From the NCBI GenBank assembly GCA_016710095.1, contig JADJLL010000018.1, positions 1 through 64,000 on the forward strand: a stretch of DNA of 64,000 nt. The letters are read 5' to 3'. Shown here piece after piece: positions 9,332 to 18,047 of this stretch. Position 1 is the first letter of the stretch, and every line of letters begins with the position of its first letter. This DNA is from Candidatus Eiseniibacteriota bacterium. GTDB taxonomy: Bacteria > Eisenbacteria > RBG-16-71-46. The notes beneath the pieces were generated by a model. It was not told where the DNA came from and made no database searches. It was given only the letters and a program-made list of their open reading frames with translations. The translations under genes were made by a program, and so were the position numbers.

Positions 9332-11395
9332 CTAGAGCGACAAGTCCGGCGCTCCCTCGAGTACGTGCACGTCCAGTTTCGGCCGATCGCCCTTCTTCCA
9401 GAGCTTTGCGCGGTGCAGCACGCGGTAGCGCAGTGGGCCGCCGTCGGGCGCGGTGCTGCGCTCGACGGGCCGCGCGATGCACACGAACTCCGTCTCGAGC
9501 AGATCGGGCGCGACACGCACGGTCGCGTAGCCGTGTCCGCCGACGTCCACGAACGTCAGGTGCGGCGAGACGTCGGGGTTCGAGAGCGCGCGCGCCTTCG
9601 TGATGTCGCCCGAGTTCGCGTACTCGAGCGCCGAGCGCACGCCGTGGTGGATCATCATGTTGATCGTGGGCTCGGGCTTCGTCGCGCCGGGCCGATCGGC
9701 CAGGTACATGCCGCGCATCGGCACGTCCTTCTTCAGTCGGTGTTCGGCGGACTCGAGCAGGCCCGGAGCCGAGATGGACCCCGTCACGAACTCGACGCCC
9801 ACCGGATCGAACGGCTTCGGCGGCAGCGAGCGCGACGGCAGGCCGGCCCAGAACGCATGGCGATCGCCCGCGACGATCGCGAACCCGGTGACGCCCGCGT
9901 CACGCACGGCGTCGAAGATCTCGTTGCGCTCGGTCATCAGCGTGCTCCAGTCACCGCCGCCGAGGCTGGCGAATCCCGCGCCGCCCCACGCCGGCGAGCC
10001 GTCCGGGAGGTTCTGCGGGTCCGCGCGCTCCGCGAGCGTCGCAACCGAGTTGCCCCAGACCTTCCACGGCGCGCGCGAGGCCTTGAGCCGGGACAGGAAC
10101 CACGCTTTCTGTTCCGCGCCGAGCATCGACGGCGCGGGCTTGTCGGCGCGCGAGTTGTGGATGTCCTTCCCGGCGAAGCGGATCGTCTCCGGAGGACGGC
10201 CGCCGTCGTAGGTCTGGCCGGCGTCGAGGATCTCGAAGACTTCCTCGGGCACGAAGTAGGGGAAGTTCTTGTCCGAGAACTCGTCGCCCTCCGGCACGTC
10301 GGTCGCGTCGGGCGAGCGGAAGCTGTGCTGGTCGGTGACGAACAACTCGAGGTTCGCGCCGTATCGCGCCGTGCGGTACGCGAGCAGGCTGGCGATCGCG
10401 GTGAGGTTGTTCTTCTCCTGCCCGAGCCCGTGCGCGTCCCAGGTGGTGATGGGCGCGTCGGCGACCGTGGGCGGATCGAACGTCTCGAGCGACGTGCCGC
10501 TGGACTTCCTCACGCGCGAGGGCTGGTACTCCCACCACGCTTGGTTCGCCGCCACCTTGCGCGTCTGCGCGGGGCGCACCTTGCCGCCGAACACCTGCAC
10601 TCCCTGGTAGCCCTGCCACGAATACTCGTGGTTGTCCCAGATGCAGACGAACGGCCAGCGTGCTCGCGCGTCCTGGATCTCCGGGTCGTGCAGGTAGCCG
10701 CGATACAGCGCGCGGTAGTCGTCCACGTCGATGGGAATGTGGAAGTCGCTGATCTTCTCGCCGCGCGGATAGCGGACGACGTCCACGATCTGGCGGTCGT
10801 AGTAGCCCTGTTTGCGGTCCTCGGGGTACCAGACCATTTCGTAGACGAAGTCGCCCAGATGCAGCACGAAGCCGAGCCGCTCGTGCTCGGGCGCGCGCTC
10901 GTCTTCGAAGATCATCCGCCGGTAGGCGTTCTGCGCGCCGGTATTGGCGTCCTGGCAGCTGACGAACGCGAAGCGCACGGGGCGCGGATCGTTCTCCGCC
11001 GGCGCGGTGAGCGTGCGACCGACGCGGCTGCCGCTGCCGCGCTCGTCGGTGAACCGGTACCAGTAGACGCGCGCCGGCGCGAGCCCCGCGGCGAGCACGC
11101 GACACGTCCAATCCGAGGCCGCGGAAACCTTCACGTGCGCGGTCGCGACGACGCGCGTGAACTGTTCGTCCTCGGCGACCTCGACCGTGAGGCGCCTGGC
11201 GGTGTCGCCGTTCACGGGCGGTCGCCGCGTCCAGAGCAGCACGCTGTCGTGCGACGGATCACCCGAGGCGACGCCTTCGGGGTACAGGTCGCGGCGCTCC
11301 CGCCACTCACGCGCGGACGCCCAGGTGTCCTCCACGCGGAATGCGAGCGCGGCGCCGAGCAGGGAAGCAGTCTTGAGGAACTCGCGGCGGTTCAT
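9332..11395 (-). CDS. Tat-exported PhoD-like alkaline phosphatase/phosphodiesterase
   Basis: A 687-residue protein beginning at the ATG at 11395, which has GAGGAGAG just upstream. The N-terminus MNRREFLKTASLLGAALA is a clear twin-arginine signal, fitting folded export of a metalloenzyme. After an N-terminal Fn3-like PhoD_N domain (about residues 35-125) the metallophosphatase core shows FVSCQD, LHLGDFVYE, WDNHEYSW and GDRHAFW, which are the metal-ligand segments of the PhoD family (Fe3+/Ca2+ site). It would act outside the cytoplasm on phosphate mono- or diesters, typically for phosphate acquisition. The histidine kinase follows 119 bases downstream in the same direction, but no Pho box is evident. 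Confidence 0.9.
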   Translation of the reverse strand: MNRREFLKTASLLGAALAFRVEDTWASAREWRERRDLYPEGVASGDPSHDSVLLWTRRPPVNGDTARRLTVEVAEDEQFTRVVATAHVKVSAASDWTCRVLAAGLAPARVYWYRFTDERGSGSRVGRTLTAPAENDPRPVRFAFVSCQDANTGAQNAYRRMIFEDERAPEHERLGFVLHLGDFVYEMVWYPEDRKQGYYDRQIVDVVRYPRGEKISDFHIPIDVDDYRALYRGYLHDPEIQDARARWPFVCIWDNHEYSWQGYQGVQVFGGKVRPAQTRKVAANQAWWEYQPSRVRKSSGTSLETFDPPTVADAPITTWDAHGLGQEKNNLTAIASLLAYRTARYGANLELFVTDQHSFRSPDATDVPEGDEFSDKNFPYFVPEEVFEILDAGQTYDGGRPPETIRFAGKDIHNSRADKPAPSMLGAEQKAWFLSRLKASRAPWKVWGNSVATLAERADPQNLPDGSPAWGGAGFASLGGGDWSTLMTERNEIFDAVRDAGVTGFAIVAGDRHAFWAGLPSRSLPPKPFDPVGVEFVTGSISAPGLLESAEHRLKKDVPMRGMYLADRPGATKPEPTINMMIHHGVRSALEYANSGDITKARALSNPDVSPHLTFVDVGGHGYATVRVAPDLLETEFVCIARPVERSTAPDGGPLRYRVLHRAKLWKKGDRPKLDVHVLEGAPDLSL

Positions 11396-11618
11396 GATCT
11401 CTCCTCGATGCGCTGCGCGTGACTCGCGCGGCTCCGGTCGCTGTCGCGGACTCGAGTGCGGAGGATGCGGCGGCGCTTCCGCCGCGGGCCACGAGTGCGC
11501 GACGAGCGCGCGAGCGCGAGGGGCCGACGCGGGGAAGCGGGCGATGGGCGCAGGCGTGCGGAAGCGAGGATCGAGCCGACCGGCACCGGCGGGGCGACCA
11601 CCGCACCGGCAGCCCCTG

Positions 11619-12143
11619 TCATCCCCGCCGCTGCCCGCTCCCGAGGAACGTGCTCCGGATCGACTTCTCGAGAGCATGCATGGCGGCCTCGAGCTTGGCG
11701 CGCGCTTGGATCGTCCTGGAGTTCGAAGCGCCTTCCGCGGCGAGTGCTTCCGCGCAGCGCTCCCGGATCGGCAGGCTTGCTTGACGGTCTCCGAGACGCC
11801 GGAGGATCGCTTTCACAAGACGGACCTGGTCTCGGGCATCCTCGATCTCCTCCAGCGCTCGCTCGACCGTGACCGCACCGCGCTGCGCGCTCTGCAGGAG
11901 ATGGCATTGAAACGTGCGACAGCACTTCGGACGATGGGCGTAGACGCCGCAACGTGTGCCGCGCAGCGCTGTGCAAGGTTGGGACAACAGGGCCATCTTC
12001 CGGTCTTCGACCTCGACATCCATCCCCATGTTCACGAGCCGAGTGATCTCCGCCTGACCGGCGAGTTCGACGTCGGCGAACAAAGTGCCGTCGCAGCAAA
12101 GTCCGCACTTCGTGCACAGGGCGTCGGTAAGGGATGGCGTCAT
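11619..12143 (-). CDS. YkgJ-family cysteine-cluster protein
   Basis: A 174-residue protein. The N-terminal half carries a cysteine cluster typical of YkgJ/CxxCxxCC proteins: C-T-K-C-G-L-C-C near the start, then a CTALRGTRCGVY and a CCRTFQC segment, giving eight or nine cysteines that probably bind zinc or an iron-sulfur cluster. The C-terminal half is helical. I chose the ATG at 12143 because it places MTPSLTDALC at the start, as in relatives; an in-frame ATG at 12161 adds six residues. The exact function of the family is not established. A 223-base gap separates it from the phosphatase downstream on the same strand; I see no gene in that gap. Confidence 0.75.
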   Translation of the reverse strand: MTPSLTDALCTKCGLCCDGTLFADVELAGQAEITRLVNMGMDVEVEDRKMALLSQPCTALRGTRCGVYAHRPKCCRTFQCHLLQSAQRGAVTVERALEEIEDARDQVRLVKAILRRLGDRQASLPIRERCAEALAAEGASNSRTIQARAKLEAAMHALEKSIRSTFLGSGQRRG

Positions 12144-12426
12144 GAGCAGACAATGCGGCATCGCATCGCGGCGCGCACCCTGGCAGGAGGAGGGAGGGGG
12201 CCCATGTTCGTTCTCCGAGGGGCGGGCGCACTCTCAACTTTCTTTACTGCGCCCCCTCCGAATTGCTCATTGGGGCTTCTCACGCAGGCCCGGGGAGGTT
12301 AGGGTCCTGTCAACACGAGGCAAGGGCGTGAAGCCAATGTAAATATCCTCGGGTCAGCACAACCCCACGGTGCAGCGCTCGACCACCCTTGCGGCCGAGC
12401 CTCTCCAAAACGGAGGTTGAATCCCC

Positions 12427-13413
12427 ATGCGCATTCGTCACTCCCTGGTGTTCACCGCGCTCGCCCTGATCGTGTGGTGCGCCCCGTCCTTCGCGGCGAT
12501 TCGATTCGTCCGCCCCTTGCACGTCAACAAGGGCCTGAGGACCGAGAAGATGTGGAATGCAGTGCCGCTGACGGTGACCTCCGTCGTCCCCGAGTTGGAG
12601 CCGAACGACGACTTCCCCACGGCGAACGCGGCCTCCTGCGGGGACAACATCCGCCCCGCGGCGATCGACGTTCCGGACGACATCGACTGGATCTCTTTCA
12701 CGGCCAACGCGGGCGATCTCATCACGCTCGGGACGGACGCGGACGGCGCGAGCCCGATCGACGACACGATCATCGGTCTGTTCGACGCTTCCGGCACGCA
12801 GCTGACCATCGATGACGACAGTGGTCCCGGCTACTACTCGCTGATCTCGGGCTTCCCGGCTCCGGCGACGGGCACGTATTACCTGGGCATCATCGCCTAC
12901 GACGCTGCCGCGGTCGGTACGTATCAGGCGTTCATCTCGTGCGAGTCGGCTCCGGCCGCGCCTGCCAACGACCAGTGCGCCGGCGCCATCGCGCTGCCCT
13001 GCGGAACGCTCAACCTCGCCGGTTCCACCGCCGGCGCGCTGAACGACTACAACCCCGGCACGGGCGGCTGCACCGGCTACACCGCCGCGGGCCTCGACGT
13101 CGTCTACCAGGTGACGGCGACGGTTGGCCAGTCTCTCAACCTCACCTACACGTCCAGCGCGGACGCGTCGCTCTACATCGTCACGGACTGTGCCGACCCG
13201 GTCGGCACGTGCGTCGCCGGCGCGGACGAAACCGTGAGTGGCCAGGCCGAGACGCTCACCTACGCGTTCACCCACGCGGGCACCTACTACGTCGTGCTCG
13301 ACTCGTACGGCACCAGCACCTTCGGGAACTGGACGCTGACGGGTAGCTACGAGTGCGGTGCGGTGGGAACCACGCACGGGACCTGGGGCAAGCTCAAGAC
13401 GATCTACCGCTAG
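12427..13413 (+). CDS. Secreted protein with two PPC (pre-peptidase C-terminal) domains
   Basis: A 328-residue protein with a signal peptide (cleavage likely after residue 23, PSFA-A) and an AACGGAGG-like ribosome binding site upstream. Two PPC-like jelly-roll domains follow. The first is about residues 55-175, with ELEPNDDF, DDIDWISFTA and AGTYYLGI-type strands. The second is about 180-315, with NDQCAGAIALPCG, AGLDVVYQVTA and HAGTYYVVLDSYG. Such domains are usually carried at the C-terminus of secreted peptidases; here no catalytic domain is present, so it may be a free-standing surface or matrix protein. The second domain has paired cysteines suitable for disulfides. The 283 bases upstream hold no gene that I can see. 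A good hairpin terminator follows at 13448. Confidence 0.8.
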   Translation: MRIRHSLVFTALALIVWCAPSFAAIRFVRPLHVNKGLRTEKMWNAVPLTVTSVVPELEPNDDFPTANAASCGDNIRPAAIDVPDDIDWISFTANAGDLITLGTDADGASPIDDTIIGLFDASGTQLTIDDDSGPGYYSLISGFPAPATGTYYLGIIAYDAAAVGTYQAFISCESAPAAPANDQCAGAIALPCGTLNLAGSTAGALNDYNPGTGGCTGYTAAGLDVVYQVTATVGQSLNLTYTSSADASLYIVTDCADPVGTCVAGADETVSGQAETLTYAFTHAGTYYVVLDSYGTSTFGNWTLTGSYECGAVGTTHGTWGKLKTIYR

Positions 13414-13447
13414 TTTGGGGTGATCGGTATTCCAGCCGAAAAGAGAG

Positions 13448-13475
13448 GCGGCCACCTTCGCGAGAGGGTGGCCGC
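13448..13475 (+). terminator. Hairpin terminator after the PPC-domain gene
   Basis: GCGGCCACC at 13448-13456 pairs with GGTGGCCGC at 13467-13475 around a 10-nt loop, followed by TTCTGGT. It lies 35 bases after the stop codon. Confidence 0.6.
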
Positions 13476-13675
13476 TTCTGGTCTCGCGACGGAGTGATGC
13501 CGGCGCAGGCTGGAGAGTGTTCGAGAGCGGCGATCGGATGGAGAGATCGGGAAAACGGTTGAATGAAGGCAGGCACACGACGAGAGTTGGCGCGTGGGAA
13601 GGCCAGACGCGATTGCGCGTTCCGCGGCGCAAGATCGCGGGGTGGGAACTCGCTGACGACAGTGCTGGAGGCTTC

Positions 13676-13843
13676 ATGCCCATGGTGAAGATCAAGTGTC
13701 CGAAGACCGGGCGGGATGTTCCCACCGGGATCGTGATGGAGCTGGACACATTCCAGAGCGTCACGCTGACCAACAACAGCGTCACGTGCCCCTACTGCGG
13801 GGAGGCGCATCAGTGGAGCAAGCCGGACGCATTCATGGAGTGA
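13676..13843 (+). CDS. Small zinc-ribbon-like protein (55 aa)
   Basis: A 55-residue protein. The ATG at 13676 follows CTGGAGG and matches a compact domain MPMVKIKCPKTGR...; the frame extends upstream to 13517 but the extra residues look non-coding. Two cysteine positions, K-C-P-K and C-P-Y-C-G, with the nearby histidine of EAHQW, suggest a zinc ribbon missing one ordinary knuckle cysteine (C-x-x-T instead of C-x-x-C). Very similar small proteins (VKIKCPxTGxxVPTG) are known to me from alphaproteobacteria and other groups, without an assigned function. It stands alone between two other transcription units. Confidence 0.7.
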   Translation: MPMVKIKCPKTGRDVPTGIVMELDTFQSVTLTNNSVTCPYCGEAHQWSKPDAFME

Positions 13844-13960
13844 TCGCGTAGGGATTGCCTGACGCTCGAGGATCACCCGGATTCGCTGCGTCATCGTGCC
13901 CCACTGCCGGTCAGAGGGTGAACAGTCGCGCGCGGCGCTTCAACTCCTGCTGTCCGCCGC

Positions 13961-14101
13961 ATGCCATCCACCATGGACCGCGCCAACGCGCTCGACTTGG
14001 CGCGTCGCAGCCGGGGAGTGACCGTTCGCGAACTCGTCGAGGGTGGGATGCACCGACAGTTCTTGCATGATGGCGTGGCGGGCTGTATCTGGAACGGATG
14101 A
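13961..14101 (+). CDS. Possible 46-aa leader ORF coupled to the exporter gene
   Basis: A short frame starting ATGCCATCC (13961; a second ATG at 13973) whose TGA overlaps the ATG of the exporter (ATGA at 14098). The central segment LARRSRGVTVRELVEG resembles the start of a winged-helix or HTH domain, so it may be a remnant of a regulator. Codon use is less biased than in neighbours. It could be a translated coupling leader or chance. Confidence 0.25.
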   Translation: MPSTMDRANALDLARRSRGVTVRELVEGGMHRQFLHDGVAGCIWNG

Positions 14102-15003
14102 ATCCGGAAACACGCGCGGCTCATCGACCCATTCCGCCCATCCCGGCGATTCTCGGCGCCATCGTCAGCGTGCAGGGCGGCGCTGCGCTCGCGAAGGGCC
14201 TGTTTCCCGTGCTCGGAGCGATCGGCACGTGCGGCCTGCGCGTGGGCTTCTCCGCGCTGATCCTCGTCGCGGCGTTTCGCCCGTGGCGACGCCGAACCAC
14301 CGCGGCGGAATGGCGCGTGTTGGTTCCGTACGGACTCGTGCTGGGGATGATGAACCTCGTCTTCTACCTTTCGCTCTCGCGGATTCCGCTGGGACTCGCG
14401 GTGACGCTGGAGTTCGTCGGTCCGCTCGGTCTGGCGGTGTTCGGATCGCGGCGCGCGGTGGACGTGGCGTGGGTGTTGTTGGCCGCCGCGGGCATCGCAC
14501 TGATCACGCCATGGGCGGGCAGTGGAGTAGATGCGCTGGGCGTGCTCCTCGCGTTGGGCGCCGGGGCGTGTTGGGCCGCGTACATCCTGCTGGGCGGCCG
14601 CGTGTCCCGGATGATGTCTGGCGGCGATGCGGTCGCAATCGGGATGGTGATCGCTTCGGTTGTGGCGGTCCCCGCGGCGGTGGCGACGGGCGGGTTCCTG
14701 CGACTGACGCCCGGGCTGGTCGCGGCAGCGATCGGCGTGGCGTTGTTGTCGAGCGCGATCCCTTACACGTTGGAGATGGTCGCGCTGAAGGCACTACCCG
14801 CGCGTACGTTCGGCATCCTGATGAGCCTGGAGCCCGCGATGGCCGCGGTCGCCGGCTGGATCTTCCTGCATGAGGTGCTCTCGCCGAAGCAATGCCTCGC
14901 GGTGGCGCTGGTCATTGCCGCGAGCACGGGGGCGACGCTGACCTCGAGCCGGCCGACGCAGGGCGGCGAAGGCGAGCCGGGCGAGGGCTGGCAGGGAGGG
15001 TGA
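14098..15003 (+). CDS. EamA/RhtA-like drug-metabolite-superfamily exporter
   Basis: A 301-residue membrane protein with about ten transmembrane helices arranged as two EamA repeats (about residues 15-145 and 155-285). The order of conserved features, including RVGFSALIL, YLSLSRIPLGLAVTLEFVGPL and the second-repeat SSAIPYTLEMVALK...LMSLEPAMAAVAG, is closest to the RhtA threonine/homoserine exporter branch. It probably exports amino acids or related metabolites across the inner membrane. The start overlaps the small frame at 13961 by ATGA. A strong hairpin terminator begins 21 bases after the stop. The last about 20 residues are a glycine-rich hydrophilic tail. Confidence 0.85.
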   Translation: MNPETRAAHRPIPPIPAILGAIVSVQGGAALAKGLFPVLGAIGTCGLRVGFSALILVAAFRPWRRRTTAAEWRVLVPYGLVLGMMNLVFYLSLSRIPLGLAVTLEFVGPLGLAVFGSRRAVDVAWVLLAAAGIALITPWAGSGVDALGVLLALGAGACWAAYILLGGRVSRMMSGGDAVAIGMVIASVVAVPAAVATGGFLRLTPGLVAAAIGVALLSSAIPYTLEMVALKALPARTFGILMSLEPAMAAVAGWIFLHEVLSPKQCLAVALVIAASTGATLTSSRPTQGGEGEPGEGWQGG

Positions 15004-15023
15004 GCGGGGCGCTTTCCCGGCAA

Positions 15024-15066
15024 CAAGAAGCCCCGTCGCGGCGACCTCACGCAACGGGGCTTCTTG
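15024..15066. terminator. Bidirectional hairpin terminator between exporter and tRNA-Glu
   Basis: A perfect 13-bp inverted repeat (CAAGAAGCCCCGT at 15024-15036, complement at 15054-15066) with a 17-nt loop. It lies just after the exporter and just after the 3' end of the minus-strand tRNA gene, so it can end both transcripts. Confidence 0.7.
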
Positions 15067-15076
15067 CTGGAAAAGT

Positions 15077-15151
15077 TGGCGTCCCCAACGGGATTTGAAC
15101 CCGTGTTACCGCCGTGAAAGGGCGGTGTCCTGACCCCTAGACGATAGGGAC
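15077..15151 (-). tRNA. tRNA-Glu (anticodon TTC)
   Basis: On the minus strand the gene begins GTCCCTATCG and ends with an encoded CCA. The 7-bp acceptor stem (GTCCCTA with TGGGGAC), the D arm containing CTAGGGG, the anticodon stem CCGCC/GGCGG with the loop CTTTCAC (anticodon TTC), and the T arm GGGTTCAAATCCC are all present. It is read from a good promoter at 15179-15208 and ends at the hairpin at 15024-15066. Confidence 0.96.
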
Positions 15152-15178
15152 GCACCAGGCACTCTTGGAAGGGCGCGC

Positions 15179-15208
15179 AACATAACCGGAGCAGGCCCCT
15201 CATTTCAA
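15179..15208 (-). promoter_or_regulatory. Promoter of tRNA-Glu
   Basis: On the minus strand TTGAAA (15208-15203), an 18-nt spacer and TATGTT (15184-15179), 27 bases before the mature 5' end of the tRNA. This is the best-anchored example of the TTGAN-N18-TANNNT pattern in the window. Confidence 0.55.
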
Positions 15209-15239
15209 GCGGGCCGCGCCCAGCGAGGGCCGAACGCCG

Positions 15240-17214
15240 TCAGCGCGCTCCGCCGCCCACGACCATCACGCGCGCTTCGCGCACGAGATCCTTCTGCATC
15301 AGCTCGTTCGCCTTGCGCTCGGCCGCGGCGTTGCTCGTGAAGCGGCCCAGCACGAGCCGGTACATGGTCGTCGTGCCGTCGCGGAAGGGGTAGATGTTCG
15401 CCTCGAGCCCGGTCGCGCCCGAAAGTCGCGCGCGCTCGGCTTCCGCACGGTCGCGATCGAGGAACGCCGCCACGCCGATGCCGAACACCGACGACGGCGC
15501 CGCTGCCGGAGCTGCGACCGCCGGAGCGGCGGCCGCGGGAGCGGGCGTCGTGGCGGTCTCGGGCTTCACGCGGAACGGATTACTCTTGGTCGCGATCGTC
15601 GAGTCGTGCGGCACCACGACGGCGTTGCTGTCGGGCAGCGCACCGGCGGTGCTGTCGGCGATCGCCGCCGAATCGGCCGGCGAAGCGGAAGCGACAGGCG
15701 CGGGCACGTGCGCTTTCAGCGAGTCGCTCGGCACCGCCACGCCCGCCAACGGACGAAGGAACGGCACGTCGATCACCTGGAAGCGCTGCAGCAGCACGAC
15801 GGCCACGATCACCGCGGCGAGTGCGGCGAGACCGAGCACCCACGGCATCGCGCCCGTGCGGCGCTCCTCGGCGGCGATGTCGTCTTCGATCTTCTCGCGC
15901 AACCGCGCGGGCAGCCCCGACAGATCGGCGCGCGTCGGGTCCGCGGTCGCGCCCATCTCGGCGAGCTCGCCGGCGGTGGGGAAGCGCGGGGCCTCGACTT
16001 CCGCGGGGGCCGAAGCGTCCGCGGCCGCGTCTCCGCGCCGCTTCGCTTCGAGCAACTCCTGCGCGGCGCGCGTCCACGCGTCGAGCTCCTGCTTCTCGAC
16101 GACGTCGAGTTCGGAGTCGTCCTCGACGTGCGGAAGCGTCTCCATGGGATGTCTTCGGCGCCTCCGGCGCCACCGCATTCACCGGCTCGTCCGGCAGCGC
16201 GGGCGGCGTGAACTCGGCGATCGGCTCGGCGGCCAGTTCGGGCGGTGTCCACGTCGGCACCGGCGTGCGCTCTTCGATGATCGCGGGAGCGATGGGCTCG
16301 GGAACGATCGGCGCGGGCGGCGTCGCGGCGACGGCAGGCGCGACGGGCGGCGGCGGCAACTCGACCGGCGCGGGCTCGATCACTTCGGTCGGCGCGCCGA
16401 GCACGCTACGGAACTCGGTCTCCTTCGCGACGTTCGTCACGTGCTCGGGACGCACGGACTTCGCGCCGTCGGCGTACGCGGTCAGCAGGGCCTGCGCGGC
16501 GACGGTGTTGATCTCGCGCGGAATGCCGTGCGTCACGCGGTACACGGCGCGGCACGCGTCCGGCGGGAAGGTCGAGACGGCGTTGCCGCCCGCGACCGAA
16601 AGACGGTGATGGATGTAGCCCGCGGTCTCTTCGGGCGAAAGCGGGTTCAGCCGGTAGTGCACGGTGATGCGCTGGCGCAGCTGGCGCAGTTCGGCGCGCG
16701 CGAGCTTGGCCTCGAGTTCGGGCTGACCCACGAGGAAGATCTGCAGCAGCTTCTCGCCCTGGATCTCGGTGTTCGAGAGCAGGCGGATTTCCTCGAGCAG
16801 CTCGACGGGCAGGTTCTGCGACTCGTCGAGCAGCAGCACGGCGTGCTCGCCGCGCGAACGCACGGCGGACAGATGCCGTTCGAGCGCCGCGAGCATCTGC
16901 GGCTTGCTCATGCCCGGCGAGGTCGACAGCCCGAAGCGCAGGCAGATTTCCTCGAGCAGTTCCTGCCGGCTCAGCGCGGAGTTCGTGATGAGCGCGACGG
17001 TGACCTGCGTGCCCCATTCCGCGAGCGCGTCGTAGAGCGCGGTCGTCTTACCGGTGCCGACTTCGCCGGTGATGAGCACGAACGGCTCACGGTTCTCGAT
17101 CCCGTAGCGAAGATGCGCGCGAGCTTCCTGATGCTCGCGGCTCGGGTAGAGGAACCGCATCTGGTGTCCCGCGGGGAACGGATTTTCGCGCAGGCCGAAG
17201 TGGGTCTCGTACAT
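15240..17214 (-). CDS. ExeA-like AAA ATPase joined to a transmembrane SPOR-domain segment, one frameshift
   Basis: The gene starts at 17214 (MYETHFGLRENPF). Residues 1-270 are an ExeA/GspA-type AAA+ ATPase: GEVGTGKTT (Walker A), LLLDESQN (Walker B) and the GIPREIN segment. A proline/alanine-rich linker follows. The frame must then change near 16145-16155, where PEAPKTS joins METLPHVEDD after dropping one C of the CCC. The second part has a hydrophilic region, one membrane helix (VLGLAALAAVIVAVVLL), another Ala/Pro linker and a SPOR-like C-terminal domain (SSVFGIGVAAFLDRDRAEAERARL ... YRLVLGRF). SPOR domains bind denuded peptidoglycan glycan strands and ExeA-type ATPases help pass large complexes through the wall, so the fusion fits envelope assembly. 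If the shift is real, two genes would result, the second starting at 16145. Confidence 0.78.
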
Positions 17215-17364
17215 CCTTGTGTCCGATGCTCGGGGAAGGGGAAACGTGAGCGCGTGCCGCGCACGTTATCGGCCGGGTGGGGACGGCGCTTTGCAGTGCA
17301 GAACGGGGGGCCGTGCACGGCGGCCGGAGCGCTCGCGCGCCCGGCCGCCGCGATCGGAAAGGCT

Positions 17365-17919
17365 CTACTTGCCCGCGGGAAGGAGGTCCGCGATGCCGAA
17401 CAACGGCGTGAAGTTGTAGCCGCGCTGGCTGAAGATCTGCGGCGCGCCCTGGCCACGGTCCACCACGGCCAGCACCCGCACGACCTCGGCCTTGTACGAC
17501 TCGGCCGCCTCGGCGGCGATCAATGCGCTCTCGCCGCTCGTGATCACGTCGTCGAGGATCGCGACGCGCTTGTGACCGGCGAGGTTGCCCTCGACCTGCC
17601 CGCGCATGCCGTGGTCCTTGGTGCTCTTGCGGACGAGGAAGCCTTCCATCGGCTTGCCCATCTCGTGGCTCCACCACATGACACCGGCCACCAGCGGGTC
17701 GGCGCCGAGCGTGAGGCCGCCGACGGCGGTCACGTTGTCGTTCTCGAGCTGCTGCCAGAAGAGCTTGGCGATGAGCTTGAGCCCCTCGGGATGCAGGCTG
17801 GTCTTGCGGACGTCGATGTAATAGTTGGACGTGGCGCCGGAGCTCAGCACGAACTCGCCGAAACGCATCGAGCGGTCGAGGAGCATCTGGCGCAGCCGAT
17901 CGCGATCGTTCTGGGACAT
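17365..17919 (-). CDS. pyrE: Orotate phosphoribosyltransferase
   Basis: A 184-residue cytoplasmic enzyme that joins orotate to PRPP to make orotidine 5'-phosphate in pyrimidine synthesis. The start is set at the ATG at 17919 (MSQNDRDRLRQ), the expected N-terminus; the frame stays open to 18015 but the upstream part contains the promoter. The PRPP-binding loop VAILDDVITSGESA, the FVLSSGATSNYYIDVRK substrate region and GGLTLGADPLV are present. Length fits the family (about 180-215). The gene stands between the ATPase-SPOR gene and the polysaccharide deacetylase, all on the minus strand, and has its own promoter-like site about 65 bases upstream. Confidence 0.94.
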   Translation of the reverse strand: MSQNDRDRLRQMLLDRSMRFGEFVLSSGATSNYYIDVRKTSLHPEGLKLIAKLFWQQLENDNVTAVGGLTLGADPLVAGVMWWSHEMGKPMEGFLVRKSTKDHGMRGQVEGNLAGHKRVAILDDVITSGESALIAAEAAESYKAEVVRVLAVVDRGQGAPQIFSQRGYNFTPLFGIADLLPAGK

Positions 17920-17985
17920 GGTATCCGCGTGGTTGAAGGGAAGGGTTCCGCCGCGTTCACGTGGGATGGTGACGAAACCGGCGGC

Positions 17986-18015
17986 AGTGTCGCCGTGCCG
18001 CCGCCGGGCCGTCAA
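17986..18015 (-). promoter_or_regulatory. Promoter-like site of pyrE
   Basis: On the minus strand TTGACG (18015-18010), 18-nt spacer, GACACT (17991-17986). The -35 box is strong and the -10 box weak. The implied leader is about 60 nt; I see no PyrR site or attenuator in it. Confidence 0.42.
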
Positions 18016-18047
18016 GGAAACGGCCCCTCGCGGCGTTTACACCCGAT

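Noticed and set aside
12301..12350. A promoter around TAAATATCC upstream of the PPC protein gene
   Set aside because: No acceptable -35 box at 16-19 bases; AT-richness alone is not enough.
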